A stretch of 64,000 nt of DNA from Lepeophtheirus salmonis (taxonomy: Eukaryota > Arthropoda > Copepoda > Siphonostomatoida > Caligidae). Every line of letters begins with the position of its first letter. Within the stretch, counting starts at the first letter, position 1. The stretch covers positions 4,776,805 to 4,840,804 of the forward strand of contig NC_052132.2 of NCBI RefSeq assembly GCF_016086655.4, read 5' to 3'. Positions 37,587 through 49,400 of this stretch are shown here, piece by piece. A program made the translations under genes and the position numbers. The notes below the pieces were generated by a model that had not been told where the DNA came from, did no database searches, and saw nothing but the letters and a program-made list of their open reading frames with translations.

Positions 37587-39626
37587 AGAGGAACTTAAAA
37601 TCGAAAACAGAGTCATTTATGCATATGTCCTGGCTTGATACAGAGTGGAAGCTTGTCTTTGTTTCCCTCATTTAATAACTCTAATTTAAAGAAACGTCAT
37701 CACAGTTATGCTGCCTTCCTCTAAAAACCTTCTTTAAATTGTCAGGATTATCATGTTACTCTACGATTTCTTTTATCACATACTGAAAATGCATACAATT
37801 TACCACTCTAAATCATAGTGTCCCATAAAGGGTCATTTTATTGAATATAATTTTTTTTAAACTTAATGAGAGATAAGGAATTAAGAAAAGATTATATATT
37901 TTTAAAGGGTGTGACGAAAATCCTTCGTTGGCCAGAGGACACTGGCCATTAGGATAAAATCAACACAGATATAAAGTTATAAAAAGGTCCTTTCTTTATT
38001 ATTATTCATGACTTTAAAAAAATATATTTTCGATACATATAACCGTGTGTTTAACATAATACCCAGCGCAGGGCCCCAATCAAGAGGGGCATTGAGTACT
38101 TGCTCCCCCTTAAACCCTGCCCTGGTTGAATATTTATGGAAATAATGAAAAATAGTTTGGTGTCAATTTACATTTTAACTCGATGGCATTTACTACGGAT
38201 GAACGCTAAGAATTTCAAATGAAAACAAACAAATAAACACTTATTGCAAATAATGTTCTGAAATAGATTTTTCCAAAGAATCGTACAAAAATAATGAAGA
38301 TGTGACCTTAATTACAAATATAAGTGTTTCCATAGTGAACAAAGGAATATTTTTTTTTTATACTAAGCAACTTGTGTGGTATAAAGAGTGACAAACGCTT
38401 TTTTAGCCCATAATGCTCATATTATTGTTGGTTTTTAAAAAGGTAGAATAGATATATGTAGAATGTAGATACCTATAGGATTTTTGAATACAGGATATGG
38501 CAATAAATTATTCAAATTCAAACCAGGTGAACAATATTTCATTGTCAAATAGATTTAAATACCAACATTCATTTAATAGGGAGTGCAAGATTTCTAACAG
38601 GATTCAAGCATGAAGCTCAAATAAATTATATATAATGTATATTTGCTTATACAAGTTTGCAACTTGTATAAGCAAATTGTACAACTTACAATTTATTCGT
38701 CTTAAATGCATTATTTAATTACAACATGGGTCACGGAAAATATAGATTTACAAATACCCATCTTTTTATAATAATAAGCAGGGGAGAGGGGCTCAGCAGG
38801 ATATTAAAAAATTATATAGGGCTCCAAGTGTTGAAAGGGTTGGTAATCAATGGCCCAAATAATACCAACTGATTTTTGATCTTTTTTATGTTTCTTTTGA
38901 TGGAAAGTTTGGGAAATACAATTACATTATTGACGCAATCATATCTTTAATGGATTCTTTGAAATGAACAATTGGATTGCAGAACCTCATAATAGTGATC
39001 ATCATTTTTGTAAAAAAAAAAAAAGTTGTAAGAATTTTGATGATGTATAAATACTTTGCGATCAAACTACTCTATTTATTGATTCAAAGACGATTCTTTT
39101 TTGAATTCATACTATTTTTCTTAAAAAACGTTACATCATATCTTACTTTATAACAATCTTATGTCATACGTGGGTTTTTAAGATTGGAAGTTTCAAATAT
39201 TTCCTGTTTGCTACCTAATAAAATGAGTGGTCGTTTCAAAATAATATAGGGATAAGGGATTGAATGAAATTTCATGTGGAAAATAGCTATACCTGCTTTA
39301 ATAAAATTGTTTGAATGTACATATGTATATTATAAGTGATGCCTTCCGAACATTATTAGAAGGAAAAAAATCTGTACGATTAAATTTACATATAAATTTA
39401 CTCAAGGACTACAAGAGAGAAGGACTGGAGACAGAGTTGAGTCAGTTGTTGACTGTAGTACTCGTAGTTCATTGCTCAATATTATTCGTGACGTTATTAT
39501 AAAAGTGAAACCAACAATGAAAGAAGGAAAAATAATAAAAAAATTAATTTGAGGACTGCAGTTAAAAGCTGTCTCAAGTCCTACTCTCTATTAGTCCTTG
39601 ATTGACTTGATAAAATAACTTGTGAG
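37587..39626. other. intergenic, no gene seen; one perfect hairpin
   Basis: No gene is supported. At 38641-38677 a 17-bp perfect stem (ATTTGCTTATACAAGTT) closes on a 3-base loop TGC. Short frames such as 39311-39502 have no recognised domain. Confidence 0.45.
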
Positions 39627-39820
39627 TAGTGTTGGATCGGTCTAAACAAACTAAAAAGACTGAAGTCCTATCAGTTCAGTCCTAAGAGTAGGACCGGTCG
39701 TTATAAGTCTTTTATGATTATTACAACAGCTGAAATGACAAAGTTACTAATTATGTCATTTCAGCTGTTCAACATAAACTCTTTTAAGAAACAAGATAAC
39801 GGAAGCATGGACATCTAGAG
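39627..39820 (+). repeat. GTGTTGGATCGGTC repeat family, copy 1
   Basis: Starts AGTGTTGGATCGGTCTAAAC, then 'actgaagtcc', 'aggaccggtc', 'aagtcttttatg', a hairpin (39725-39769) and 'ctcttttaagaaacaagataacggaag'. The whole series recurs in inverse orientation at 45225-46131, where another element interrupts it. The hairpin has a 16-bp perfect stem AACAGCTGAAATGACA with a 13-base loop. Confidence 0.7.
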
Positions 39821-42666
39821 CTATCTTCACTACATGAAGATTAATAAAAAATCGCGCCGGCTCCAAGACACGGCTTTTTTTAAATTGATTAGTAATTGTT
39901 TTCAGTTGTGAAAGATACTACAATTAATATTTATAGCTTCAGGATTCCGATCGTCACTTTAAAGTTTAAGGTGATGGGATGGAAGTGATGTCTTCAAGGT
40001 TATGATGGGCTCCCCAAGACTCCTAAGATCCTATAACATAGTTTTAATGTGCTTCCTAATCTGGAACTTGAATCCAAATGGGAGAGGACTGTTCCAAGAC
40101 AAAAAGTGAATTCAAAATATAGACAATTACTAAGAATTCAAGACTGTGCAGCCTCCATTTCACGAAGTCGGATTATATTACCCATTTCGTAGATCAAAGA
40201 CCGGGCAGTGGTCATCAACTTAATTGACAACTGGAACTAAGGCAGGGCCCTCATGTGCACAAGCTCAAAAACAGGTTCTAGCTTTGCGTAAAAGGCTAAG
40301 TTACTTTAGAATGAAATATAGAACTAATTCAAGGATTGACATATGTACTTAATTGAATTACTGAACTTTTCAGGAGACTCAAAAAGGATGCTGTCCCTTG
40401 AATGTGGCCAAACTTTTCGCTCTACCTCTCTTCTCCTCCACCTCTTCCTAGACCCATCCGAGCATCCGCTAGTGCCCTACAACTCGAGCTCGAAAACGAG
40501 CGTTAGGAAGCCTTGGAGCTCAAAATGTTTGGCGAAGAAGAGGCTCTGGCCGTGACCGAGCTGTATGATGGTGTTGTGTCTTGACGAGGGAGAGGAGACA
40601 CACACCTATTTATAGGTGGAGAGATCCAGGATGACCGAGAGACATGAGGAGAAGAAATCACGTGGAGGAATAATATACCACTTATGAAAGGAACATCTGT
40701 ATTCTTTATAATACAAAAACCTACTCTAATTAATATACAAAATACATGACTATTTATACTACGTAAAAGACAGTACTTTAATACATAATAAAAGAAAATA
40801 CAAGACGATAAGAAGAACAAGGGGGAAGGAAATACGAAATACATTACAAGTGGTTACTTGAAACATTACCGTCGGGGTTTATAGTCATTAAATCTCCAAA
40901 TTGGCCCTTGTTAAGCTTGAAGCAAAAAAAGGTAGGGGGCCCTGATATTAAGGCTAGCCTCGAAATCCAAGAAGATATTACTTTTCGAATTTTTTATAGG
41001 CATCATACGCCAAGCAATAGTTTAGTCTCCCACAGTTTTACCACAAAGGCTTATGTCATCAAATCAGTAGCTGAAGTAATCAACATTGCTGCGTATTTAG
41101 GATCAAAAGAGTTCTTGAATAATTAATAGATTTATTGAACAAACTACTTGCACCCCCACACTTGGAGTCAATTCATTCTTCAAAAATTGTCTTTCATCAT
41201 AGAACAGATGACATAACTCTTCGAGAAACCTAACAGAAGGAGATTTGTGCCTTGTCTTCTTTCGGTTTGTATTCTGTGGCAAAATGTTAGTACGGCCCTC
41301 TATAATCAAATCTTTAAGTTGAATTGCCTTCAGGTCCATGTATCTATGAAATCTGTCTACTGCAGTTACTGTAGAGACTTGTAGTTGATAACCAGCCAGT
41401 CAACAGGAAGTTCTTCACACATTTTCTTTGTAGTGGTGAGCTCCAGACTTTAATTACTCACCCACTCAACATCAATAGAAACACAATTATAAAAAATATT
41501 TACAACTCCTTCTAAAGGCAAGAATACTTTAGCATTCCCCTGAACCGTCTAGGAGTTAAATTGTGTAAATTCTAACTTAGCTCATATCAAAGAAATCAAC
41601 CATAAAGAGTCAAGACGAGCTCAGAAACTACAATCAAAGCAATGGTTGATACTGTGTATGATCAAGGTCACAAATGGTCAAGCATTCTTTGTAAAATCCT
41701 CTTCAACGTGATGGGCAAAAATTTGGTTGCTCAACTCAATGGCAACTTCCGACAGAAAGACAGAAAAATATTATCTGAAAACAAGCTCAAATCTAGAAAG
41801 GTTCCCAAACTTCAATCTGATAATGTTTAAGTTATGAAAACATTAATTTTTCTGGTGTGTGTCTCTATTTTTGGAATAATTAATTTAAATTATATTGGTG
41901 ATATATTGCAGCTGATTTTGTCTTTTTGATTCTTATTAATTGTCCTATTATGAACTATAACTCTTAAATATGTATTGAAAACCCGTGTTGATAAATTTTT
42001 ATTAAGAAAATATCATATTCTTGAACGTCGCAGCCAGCCCTTTGAACGTGCGTTTTCTAGTCTGTTGTTCAGGTGCTCGAGACGTTCATGACTGAAGATT
42101 AAAGTAGGAGGTGTGTCCCTAGAACTTATTATTATAAGTTCCTCGCTATCATTTATTATTTTCTTCCAATATTTTCTATTATTAAATCCTGGCTATGAGT
42201 GAAGAATAGCTATAAAGATACCTAGGGATGTAGGACCAAGGTATCGGTCCTTAAAACTGTTGAATTGTTACAAAGATAGGTTCAATAAATAAAAAAAGAT
42301 TGAATATCGACAAATTCGACAAACCATCTGTTTCTCATCCGGTAATTATTTTCCAAATTCCTGGGCCTCCATTTTAAGAAATCCAGACAGAAGGCGACGT
42401 TATTTTAGGGATTTTATTCAGTTCTCTATCGACTATCAGCATCTAATATTATATTAATATTGAATAATAAAGGCGGGAATGATAGCGTTCTTCATAAAAG
42501 AAGATGTATATTATTTAATGAATGATGCCATAAGTATTTCTTCCCTTCTCCTCGCACGCTTTTGTATCCTTACCAAAATTATCAACCAGTTATCATATTC
42601 TTCTATGCTCCTTCCCTTTGCTTTGATATGCCACATTGTCAGTTTACAAAATCAAATTTCTAAAAT
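39821..42666. other. region with scattered ORF fragments, no gene assigned
   Basis: GC content rises locally at 40380-40660. Fragments such as a LQLELENER...LELKMFGEEEALAV frame near 40476-40575 (ending TGA near 40584), KKVGGPDIKASLEIQEDITF (near 40925) and a minus-strand frame at 41103-41339 (IIEGRTNILPQNTNRKK) look like decayed coding sequence, perhaps from a retroelement. I cannot recognise a family or join them. Confidence 0.3.
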
Positions 42667-43720
42667 GGTTGTATGATATACAATACCAAGAATGGCCTGT
42701 AGTTACCATGAAATAGTTTGCATGGTACATAAACGAATTTAATATATCTGCCTCTAAAATAACAAAATACTTCTAGCTAGTGCAAAAAAAGAATAAACTA
42801 AAATTGAAATATTATTTTCTTATCAATCTGTGATTTCTTTACTAACAATAGAAATTAAGGGAATGTACAAAGTTATAAAGGAATGAAAAACTTTGTATTT
42901 AACAAATATCCAAAGGATACTACTTAAACATCAATTGTTTCCTTATTCGACACAATTCCCCTCGTTCAAGTCCATTTATACAGAGCCGACAAAATTATAA
43001 TAGTATACATAAAAGTAGATCAATACGTTATGCAAATTATAGGTCATTTAAGACTATTATGGAAGATCTTCTAACATTAAAACTTTTTTCCAGGATCTTC
43101 AACAGCAGCAAGTAAATGTATTTTAGATCGCCGGATATAGGTATATCACAATCATTGTTAATACACTAATTCAAAATTTTACGTAAAGAAAAGTCAAACT
43201 TCTGCTAAGGTTGTATGATCTATGATGACAAGAATGGCCTGTAGTTACCAAAAAATAGTTTGCATAGTACATACACCAATTTATGACAGTTGCCTCTAAA
43301 GTAACAAAATAATTCTAGCTGGTGAAAAGAAATATATAATAATAATAACTAAAAGGGAATTCTTCATCTTCTTGTCAATCATTGATACTTATACTATCAA
43401 TAGGATATTAGTGAATTTACTCAGTTGTACAGCAGTTAAACTTATTATTTAACAAATATCCAAACGTTACTACTTAAACATAAATATTTTTCTTATTTGA
43501 CACAATTCACCTCTTTCAAGTACATCTATACAAAGCTGAAAAAGAATAAGATCAACAATCTTATACCTCTAAGTAAACCAATATGATATGTGAATTGATA
43601 CATTATGGATAAATCTCCTTGATAAGTAACTTCATCTAGAGGATCTACCGCAAGGAATAGTATTTTATATTGTCGGATATATCAAAATCATTATCCAAAA
43701 CCTATCAAAAGATATCATAA
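42667..43720. repeat. tandem direct duplication, 542-bp unit, with conserved islands
   Basis: Copy 1 (42667-43208) and copy 2 (43209-about 43720) both open GGTTGTATGAT. Near-identical islands include AAGAATGGCCTGTAGTTACC, 'aaatagtttgcat.gtacat', 'ttgcctctaaa.taacaaaata.ttctagct', 'aacaaatatccaaa.g.tactacttaaacat' and 'cggatat...tatcacaatcatt'. The sequence between islands has diverged strongly. No reading frame is shared. Nature unknown. Confidence 0.8.
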
Positions 43721-44688
43721 TACCGCCAACTAGAAACTTAATACTTAATGTTCATAAATAAAAGAAACTTATGTAGAAGTGAGATACAATCAAGTCTTTA
43801 TAAAGGATCAGGAATTCTTATTACGAGGACAAATATATTTAGACTAAATGTAACAATATTCTGGAAGTACTTTGTTTTTAGTTGATGGTATTATGATGTT
43901 TAACAGTAATTGAGTATTTACGCATATGTTATCCAATATTTTGTGAAATATTATAAATAGCTTGCTAATGTGGTCACTGTTTCTCTACAAATATTAATTA
44001 AACTTCAATAAATTTTTCAATGTTTTGATGAAGAATTTTGCGTACACATTTTGTTAAAATGATAAAATATTTGCCATCATCTATACAACAAAAGGATCAT
44101 TACCAAAATTGATTCGACCTAACAGATGATTGTACTTCACTTGTATATTTTGATCATTACATACAAAATAGAAACTATTTTTAAGCTATTGATAAAAAAA
44201 AATATATATATGCTAAAAGAATATCGAAAGTGAAACAAATAATGTTGTAATTTGTCTGAGCATAAAATGAAATTATTAAGTTGAGGGATAGATACAATAT
44301 AGGATAAGTTAAGAAATTGATTAATTCAAGATCGTGAGCCATTTTTAGTCGTAGAATAAATTTATGAATCAATGTTCGTACTAGTCTTTTCTCACTTTTG
44401 TAGTAACAGGGGAAGAAAGCTTCTATGTGTAAGTGAGATATTTTTCATTCCTTTCCAGTAGTTTTAGTCTTCCTTGACTGATTTCCTAATCATTCTCCCC
44501 ATTTCAGTCTTTTTTTTTATCGGTCCGATCTTTTTTTACCATTCAACGGTCATAAAGATCGATACATTGGTCTTTCAGTCCTAGGTATTTTTTATTTTTC
44601 TTCACTACTAGCTAAGATTGAAGAATATAAGTAATGATAAAAGTCCAGAGTAGAATGGGCATGTTAAAAAAAAAGAAATCAAAAATCA
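43721..44688. other. intergenic, no gene seen
   Basis: Near 44505-44560 an inverted 'gatcggaccgat' segment loosely resembles the GTGTTGGATCGGTC family. Nothing else supportable. Confidence 0.4.
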
Positions 44689-44945
44689 ACATGGTAACCC
44701 TGACAATTTGAAAAATGTTTTGCAGGAGTTAAATAATAATGTTTATGACGTTTCATTAGATCAGCAACAATCAACTGTGACAAGAGAGGAAGGAAAAAAG
44801 AATATAAGATAGGACATTTGCTTGAATTACTCCGATTTTAATCCCCAATTTTACTCTAAGTCCAACTAGGACTTACAATTGTAACTCTGCAACAAATCCT
44901 TAGGGTTACGCTCCGTCTTTTATGGGCACACACGAACGTTCAATC
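44689..44945 (+). repeat. repeat family R1, copy B
   Basis: Begins AACATGGTAACCCTGACAAT and aligns with copy A (24984-25262) to 'ccttagggttacgctccgtc'. Non-coding. Confidence 0.65.
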
Positions 44946-45142
44946 AGGTTTTGAATATAATTGAATCTATTTAGGAAAGTATGTTCACTACTCAGGAATT
45001 AAATAGTAATGACAACTACTAAGGAACAGAAAATTCATTCTTCAAATTACAAAAAAAAAAAAAAAATGGGCCTGCTAAAAAATACAACGGATTTTCATCA
45101 CTGAATAGAATAGCTAAGAAAATTATGAATGATAGATAGAAC

Positions 45143-45197
45143 CAATGAATTCTTAGATCTAAGAATTCATTGATAGAACGTATAATAATACGTTCTA
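45143..45197. repeat. two adjacent hairpins
   Basis: 45143-45172 is a 30-bp perfect palindrome, half-site CAATGAATTCTTAGA. Immediately after, 45174-45197 forms a 10-bp stem (TAGAACGTAT) with loop AATA. They lie just outside the repeat copy that starts at 45225. Confidence 0.8.
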
Positions 45198-45224
45198 GTC
45201 ACACACATCCTTCCGACTTTTAAC

Positions 45225-46131
45225 TTCTGGTATCTTGTCTATTTAAAAGAGGTTATGAATTATGATAAAACTTCAGCGACTCAAATGACATAATTAGTAG
45301 TAACTACGTAATTTCAGCTCCTGTAGTTTCCATAAAAGCAGGGCTGCGGTGTTGGAACATAAAATACCCGACTCCGACTCCAACACACATTATTATATTT
45401 AAGTAATATATTTTGTAGTCAATATAAGTACTATTGAGTCATTTGAGTCGATATACCTTAAATATAGATTTAATTTATAGCTACAGGTAGATATATGTAG
45501 TAAATAATTGTGCTATGTATACAGAAAATATCTGGAATATCAGATATTTAACTAGATGAACAAGAAATGAAATAGATCAAAATGTATCTGTTGCTAATAC
45601 ATTCTTAAGTTTCGGAAAATAATTTATGAACACGTAACTAACCAACGACAATACTTACAACATCTAGCTGGAATGTTACACTTTTCTAACGGAAGAAATT
45701 GACTATTCACAAGTCTAATTAATGAACTAGCACGGCTATTGGCTAATTCATACTTTAGAAGTGTTTGGGAATTGTGAATGCATGAAAAATAGAGCACGTT
45801 TGAAATTTGAGAAGAAAACTTATAATTTAATTAACTTAACAATTTTCATAAATTAATACTTAATACCTACAATTTATAACCATTCAGAAAATAACTTTAC
45901 GAATACTCAATATAATCCTTAGATTATAAAAAAGTTTTGTTTACATAAATTATAATAATTTTTGTAGCAGGATTCGTAGTCGGTACAAATTTTCCGACTA
46001 CACCATAAATGGCATTGACTCCCATCTGCAGCCTTGCATAAAAGACTGATAAGGACCGGTCCTAAGACGGACAAATTTTATTTGGACCGGACTGTAGTCT
46101 TTTCAGTTTTTTTAGACCGATCCAACACTAC
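45225..46131 (-). repeat. GTGTTGGATCGGTC repeat family, copy 2, interrupted
   Basis: Read on the minus strand from 46131: AGTGTTGGATCGGTCTAAAA, 'aggaccggtcc', 'agtcttttatg', then the hAT insertion 45339-46036. After it come 'gctgaaattacg...taattatgtcattt' (decayed hairpin) and 'ctcttttaaatagacaagatacc', colinear with copy 1 at 39627. Confidence 0.7.
45331..46044. mobile_element. non-autonomous hAT insertion with perfect 8-bp target duplication
   Basis: The element spans 45339-46036 (698 bp), flanked on both sides by CATAAAAG (45331-45338 and 46037-46044). It starts CAGGGCTGCGGTGTTGGAAC, with 'cccgactccgactcc' just inside. It ends 'gactcccatctgcagccttg', an inverted relative. The 'ccgactccgactcc' run is a known mark of a widespread hAT family, recalled rather than searched. 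No transposase is seen in the interior. It is nested in the repeat above, which gives the order of insertion. Confidence 0.85.
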
Positions 46132-46195
46132 TTCTGAGTGATCATGAATCATGATAAAAAGAAAATATTATTACCCATTTTTTTTGATGGCATTT

Positions 46196-46448
46196 GGTCG
46201 ATTTTTGAGGGAGCATCAGGCAAAGTAGAACTATAAGTTATAACTCATTGCCCTATAGACTCTTCCTAATTGTCAGTATCGTTTGTCAATGAGTCTGTTG
46301 GTCAATTTTTCTTGAACTATTGGGCAAGGAAGCAAAGTAGAACTATGAAATCATATTACACAAAATCCAGGAAAAATCATAGAGACGATCGGGAATAGGA
46401 CAAAAATGCATAGTTCTACTTTGCCCGTTGCTCCATCAAAAATCGACC
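46196..46448. mobile_element. MITE with 39-bp inverted repeats
   Basis: Left repeat 46196-46234 begins GGTCGATTTTTGAGGGAGCA. The right repeat 46410-46448, reverse-complemented, begins GGTCGATTTTTGATGGAGCA; the two match almost throughout and share GGCAAAGTAGAACTAT. A third, direct copy of the inner half (GCAAAGTAGAACTATG) lies near 46332. Non-coding. Confidence 0.75.
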
Positions 46449-49400
46449 TTATAAAATGTTGTACAAGTGCATAAATTCTTATACTATCAGGAGGAGCACA
46501 AGTTCCAATCACGCATCCTGCTGTGGTGATAAACATCAATTTTTAAGACAAATTCCAGTTTGTAAACTCATATGATCTTTGTCTAATTATAAAAGAATAA
46601 TAGTTTGTCGTTGTTGTAGTTTTTTAACAACATCACGTTGTGTTTTATTTAAGTCTTCCATTTTGGGTTAGCATTTTAAATCCCCAAACATTGTTTTTGA
46701 GGCGAAAATGATGGGCCCACTTCACATTCATAGCTCAAAATCAAAGTAGATATTTTTTAAAAGGTTTTATAAAGTAAATCGTCAAAAAATAATTGAACTA
46801 CTCACAAATACTCATAGATAACTTCCTCTAATTCTGTAGTTTGCTCATTACATTTTAACGAAAGTATATTTAAAACAAAGAACAAAAAATGATCTAGCTT
46901 CGAACGATATGTTGATTTGATGATAGTGTAGGTAATTAATTATGTAAATTTATGAAGATAAGTATTTTTAATTTTTTTTTCATCATAGTTTATTCTAGTC
47001 ACAGATTCGAATTTGCAAGGTGAAAATGCTTGGGAAAAGTTAATGTAAAACAGTTCTAACATTGATGATTTCTTCGTTAACACCTCAATACAAGGATGTA
47101 GTTGCCCTCATCGAAATTGATAAGTTGTCAGCATCTTATCAATATGACATCATTATTAAAACTTTAAAAATGAAATGAAATCTTTGGAAACCATAATATA
47201 ATTCTCGATTGTGCTCAAACATTTTGAGCAGGACATGATACCCAAAATAAGGAATTCCAACTCTCAAGCCGTTCCAATATTATTTAAACATCTAAAACCT
47301 AAACTTTCAAGGCTCCCCAAAAACTCCAACAAACCCATTTTTATTCGGGAGAACCATGCTGATGCTAAGAAAGTTTGATAATTAAGGAAATCACAAGCAA
47401 GTTTTTTATTTCGAATTTCAGATAAAAAAAGATCTCTACAACTTCAGGATCATAGATACTTTACTCCTTATATGGAACCTCCTACTTCCGAAAATATAGA
47501 AATAGACTTAATGGACATGAATCTAATTTCATCAACAATAGACAATGAAACTTCTTATAAAGATATATATATTTTTTTCTTTTTTGCATTAGTTACATTG
47601 ATTACTTTTAAACATCTAAAGGAAATAAATACCAACAGACTAATCCAACTTGGAGTCTATGAAGCAGAAATAAACGAATTACAGAAGAAGTTGAAGGAGA
47701 TAATTTGGGACGCAAAATCAAAGTTTAAGTCTTTAAAAATGCGATTCTCTTCGGTATTTAATTCAAACCATATAAAATTTTTGAGTTGCAAGTCTTAACA
47801 TTCCAAAATCCGCCTTTGGTCTAATAAAACCATTGAGAATTAACTTCAGTTAAGATTCGTTGAGGAACTATATGTTGTCCAATTAATCTATTGGGCCAAG
47901 AACTGTTTGGATCAATTTGCAAAAATAGAGGCTTTATTCAAATCTTATATAAATCAATTCAAAAAATGAAAAAAAGATTTAAACTCAATAACTGAAATAG
48001 CGGTTCCATTAACTAGATAGTCTATAAATGTCGCAAAATGTTATTCAAAATTTTATTTGTACTGTGTCTAAGTATGTTAGTTTAAGAATGTACATACATT
48101 TACGAATGCAAACTGCGATTATCAAAGAAAATAGAATAGCTTCTTCTACTTTCGGAAGACGAAAAATGTATATGCGAAAGCAAGCAAGTTAAAGAAATTA
48201 TTATTAGAGTAGTTATTCCATTTTTTTATTATAATTAAGCTCAATAAAATTATTTTTTTTAGTATTCGTTTATTGTATTAAATTCTTTTTGGGCCATTTG
48301 ATATCTGTCACAAGGGGCGCTGAAATCTTGTGGCGTAACTCTTCTTATAGGGTTCTAATTGAATGTACCTCTTCATGAATTAAAGCGGAAAATATGTATC
48401 CCACATGATTAACAAAACCTTTGAGAGGGTATAGTACTAGGTTAAATCATGATTCTTGAATTACTAGATAAGGACGAGTGGAAATTTTAAAAGTAAACGA
48501 AACCTCAGAAGCTTGACATTTTCTTTGAATAATAACGAAGGACAAATATGTAGACTCTTTAGTAGTCCTTCATAAATACATTGAATGATGATATAAACTT
48601 ATGGGTGTATTTAAATTTTTAAACAGGGAGTGAGCTACAAGTTTAACATTGGAATATTTTGGATTTGAAAAATTAATGTATACATTTATAAACAATATAA
48701 ATATAACTAACCCTAAGTATCCGTAAAATTCTTCTAAATTCACTTTATACTAAATTTTAGAACAGTATTTTTTATTAAAAGATATTGATGCAATCGACAT
48801 GCGTAATTCCATCTTGTAAAATTGGAAAAGTTGATGGAAAATATGTTAAAGAGCATAAAGAAGCTTCTCTTTATTAACTTTCTAGCAAAAATGGAGAGCT
48901 TTTATAAAAATGGAAATCTATCATAGCTCAAAATTAGATGCTTATTAAGTCATAATTTTGATACTTCTCTTAATTTTTAATAAATAGAATTACACTCAAA
49001 TTTAGAATCGAATTATATTTAAAAAACTACATTTACTTGAAATAACTACATTAAAAATTCAAGAGATATAATAACTGCAATGAATTTGTATTTAGCTTTG
49101 AACTTGCAAAAACTTATTTCCTTTTGGAAAATGATTTAAAAATTATATTTTACTTATATTTTTCCTAAATACATTTTACCAACTATTTTTTTGTATGCAT
49201 ATTTTTAGATGGAAAATTATTTGATAGTAAAAAGTAACTTATTTGTTCCTTTCATTTCAAAGATGAAGTTTTTCGCACAGAATATATGTATGCTCGGCAA
49301 ACCTATAAAACATTGTTCGCTGAAGGAAAATGAAGTTCCGTTATTAAATCTTCATAATAATTCCATCATAGAGCAAAACATCAGAAGAACATCAAAATAT

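Noticed and set aside
46351..46660. Minus-strand frame starting MFITTAGCVIGTCAPPDSIR with an upstream MEDLNKTQRDVVKKL segment
   Set aside because: It looked like a broken small gene, but the frame runs into the 39-bp-repeat MITE, the upstream part has stops, and no family is recognised.
47472..47798. 108-codon ORF with ATG
   Set aside because: Biased composition, no domain and poor context; not strong enough to annotate as a gene, only mentioned in the region entry.
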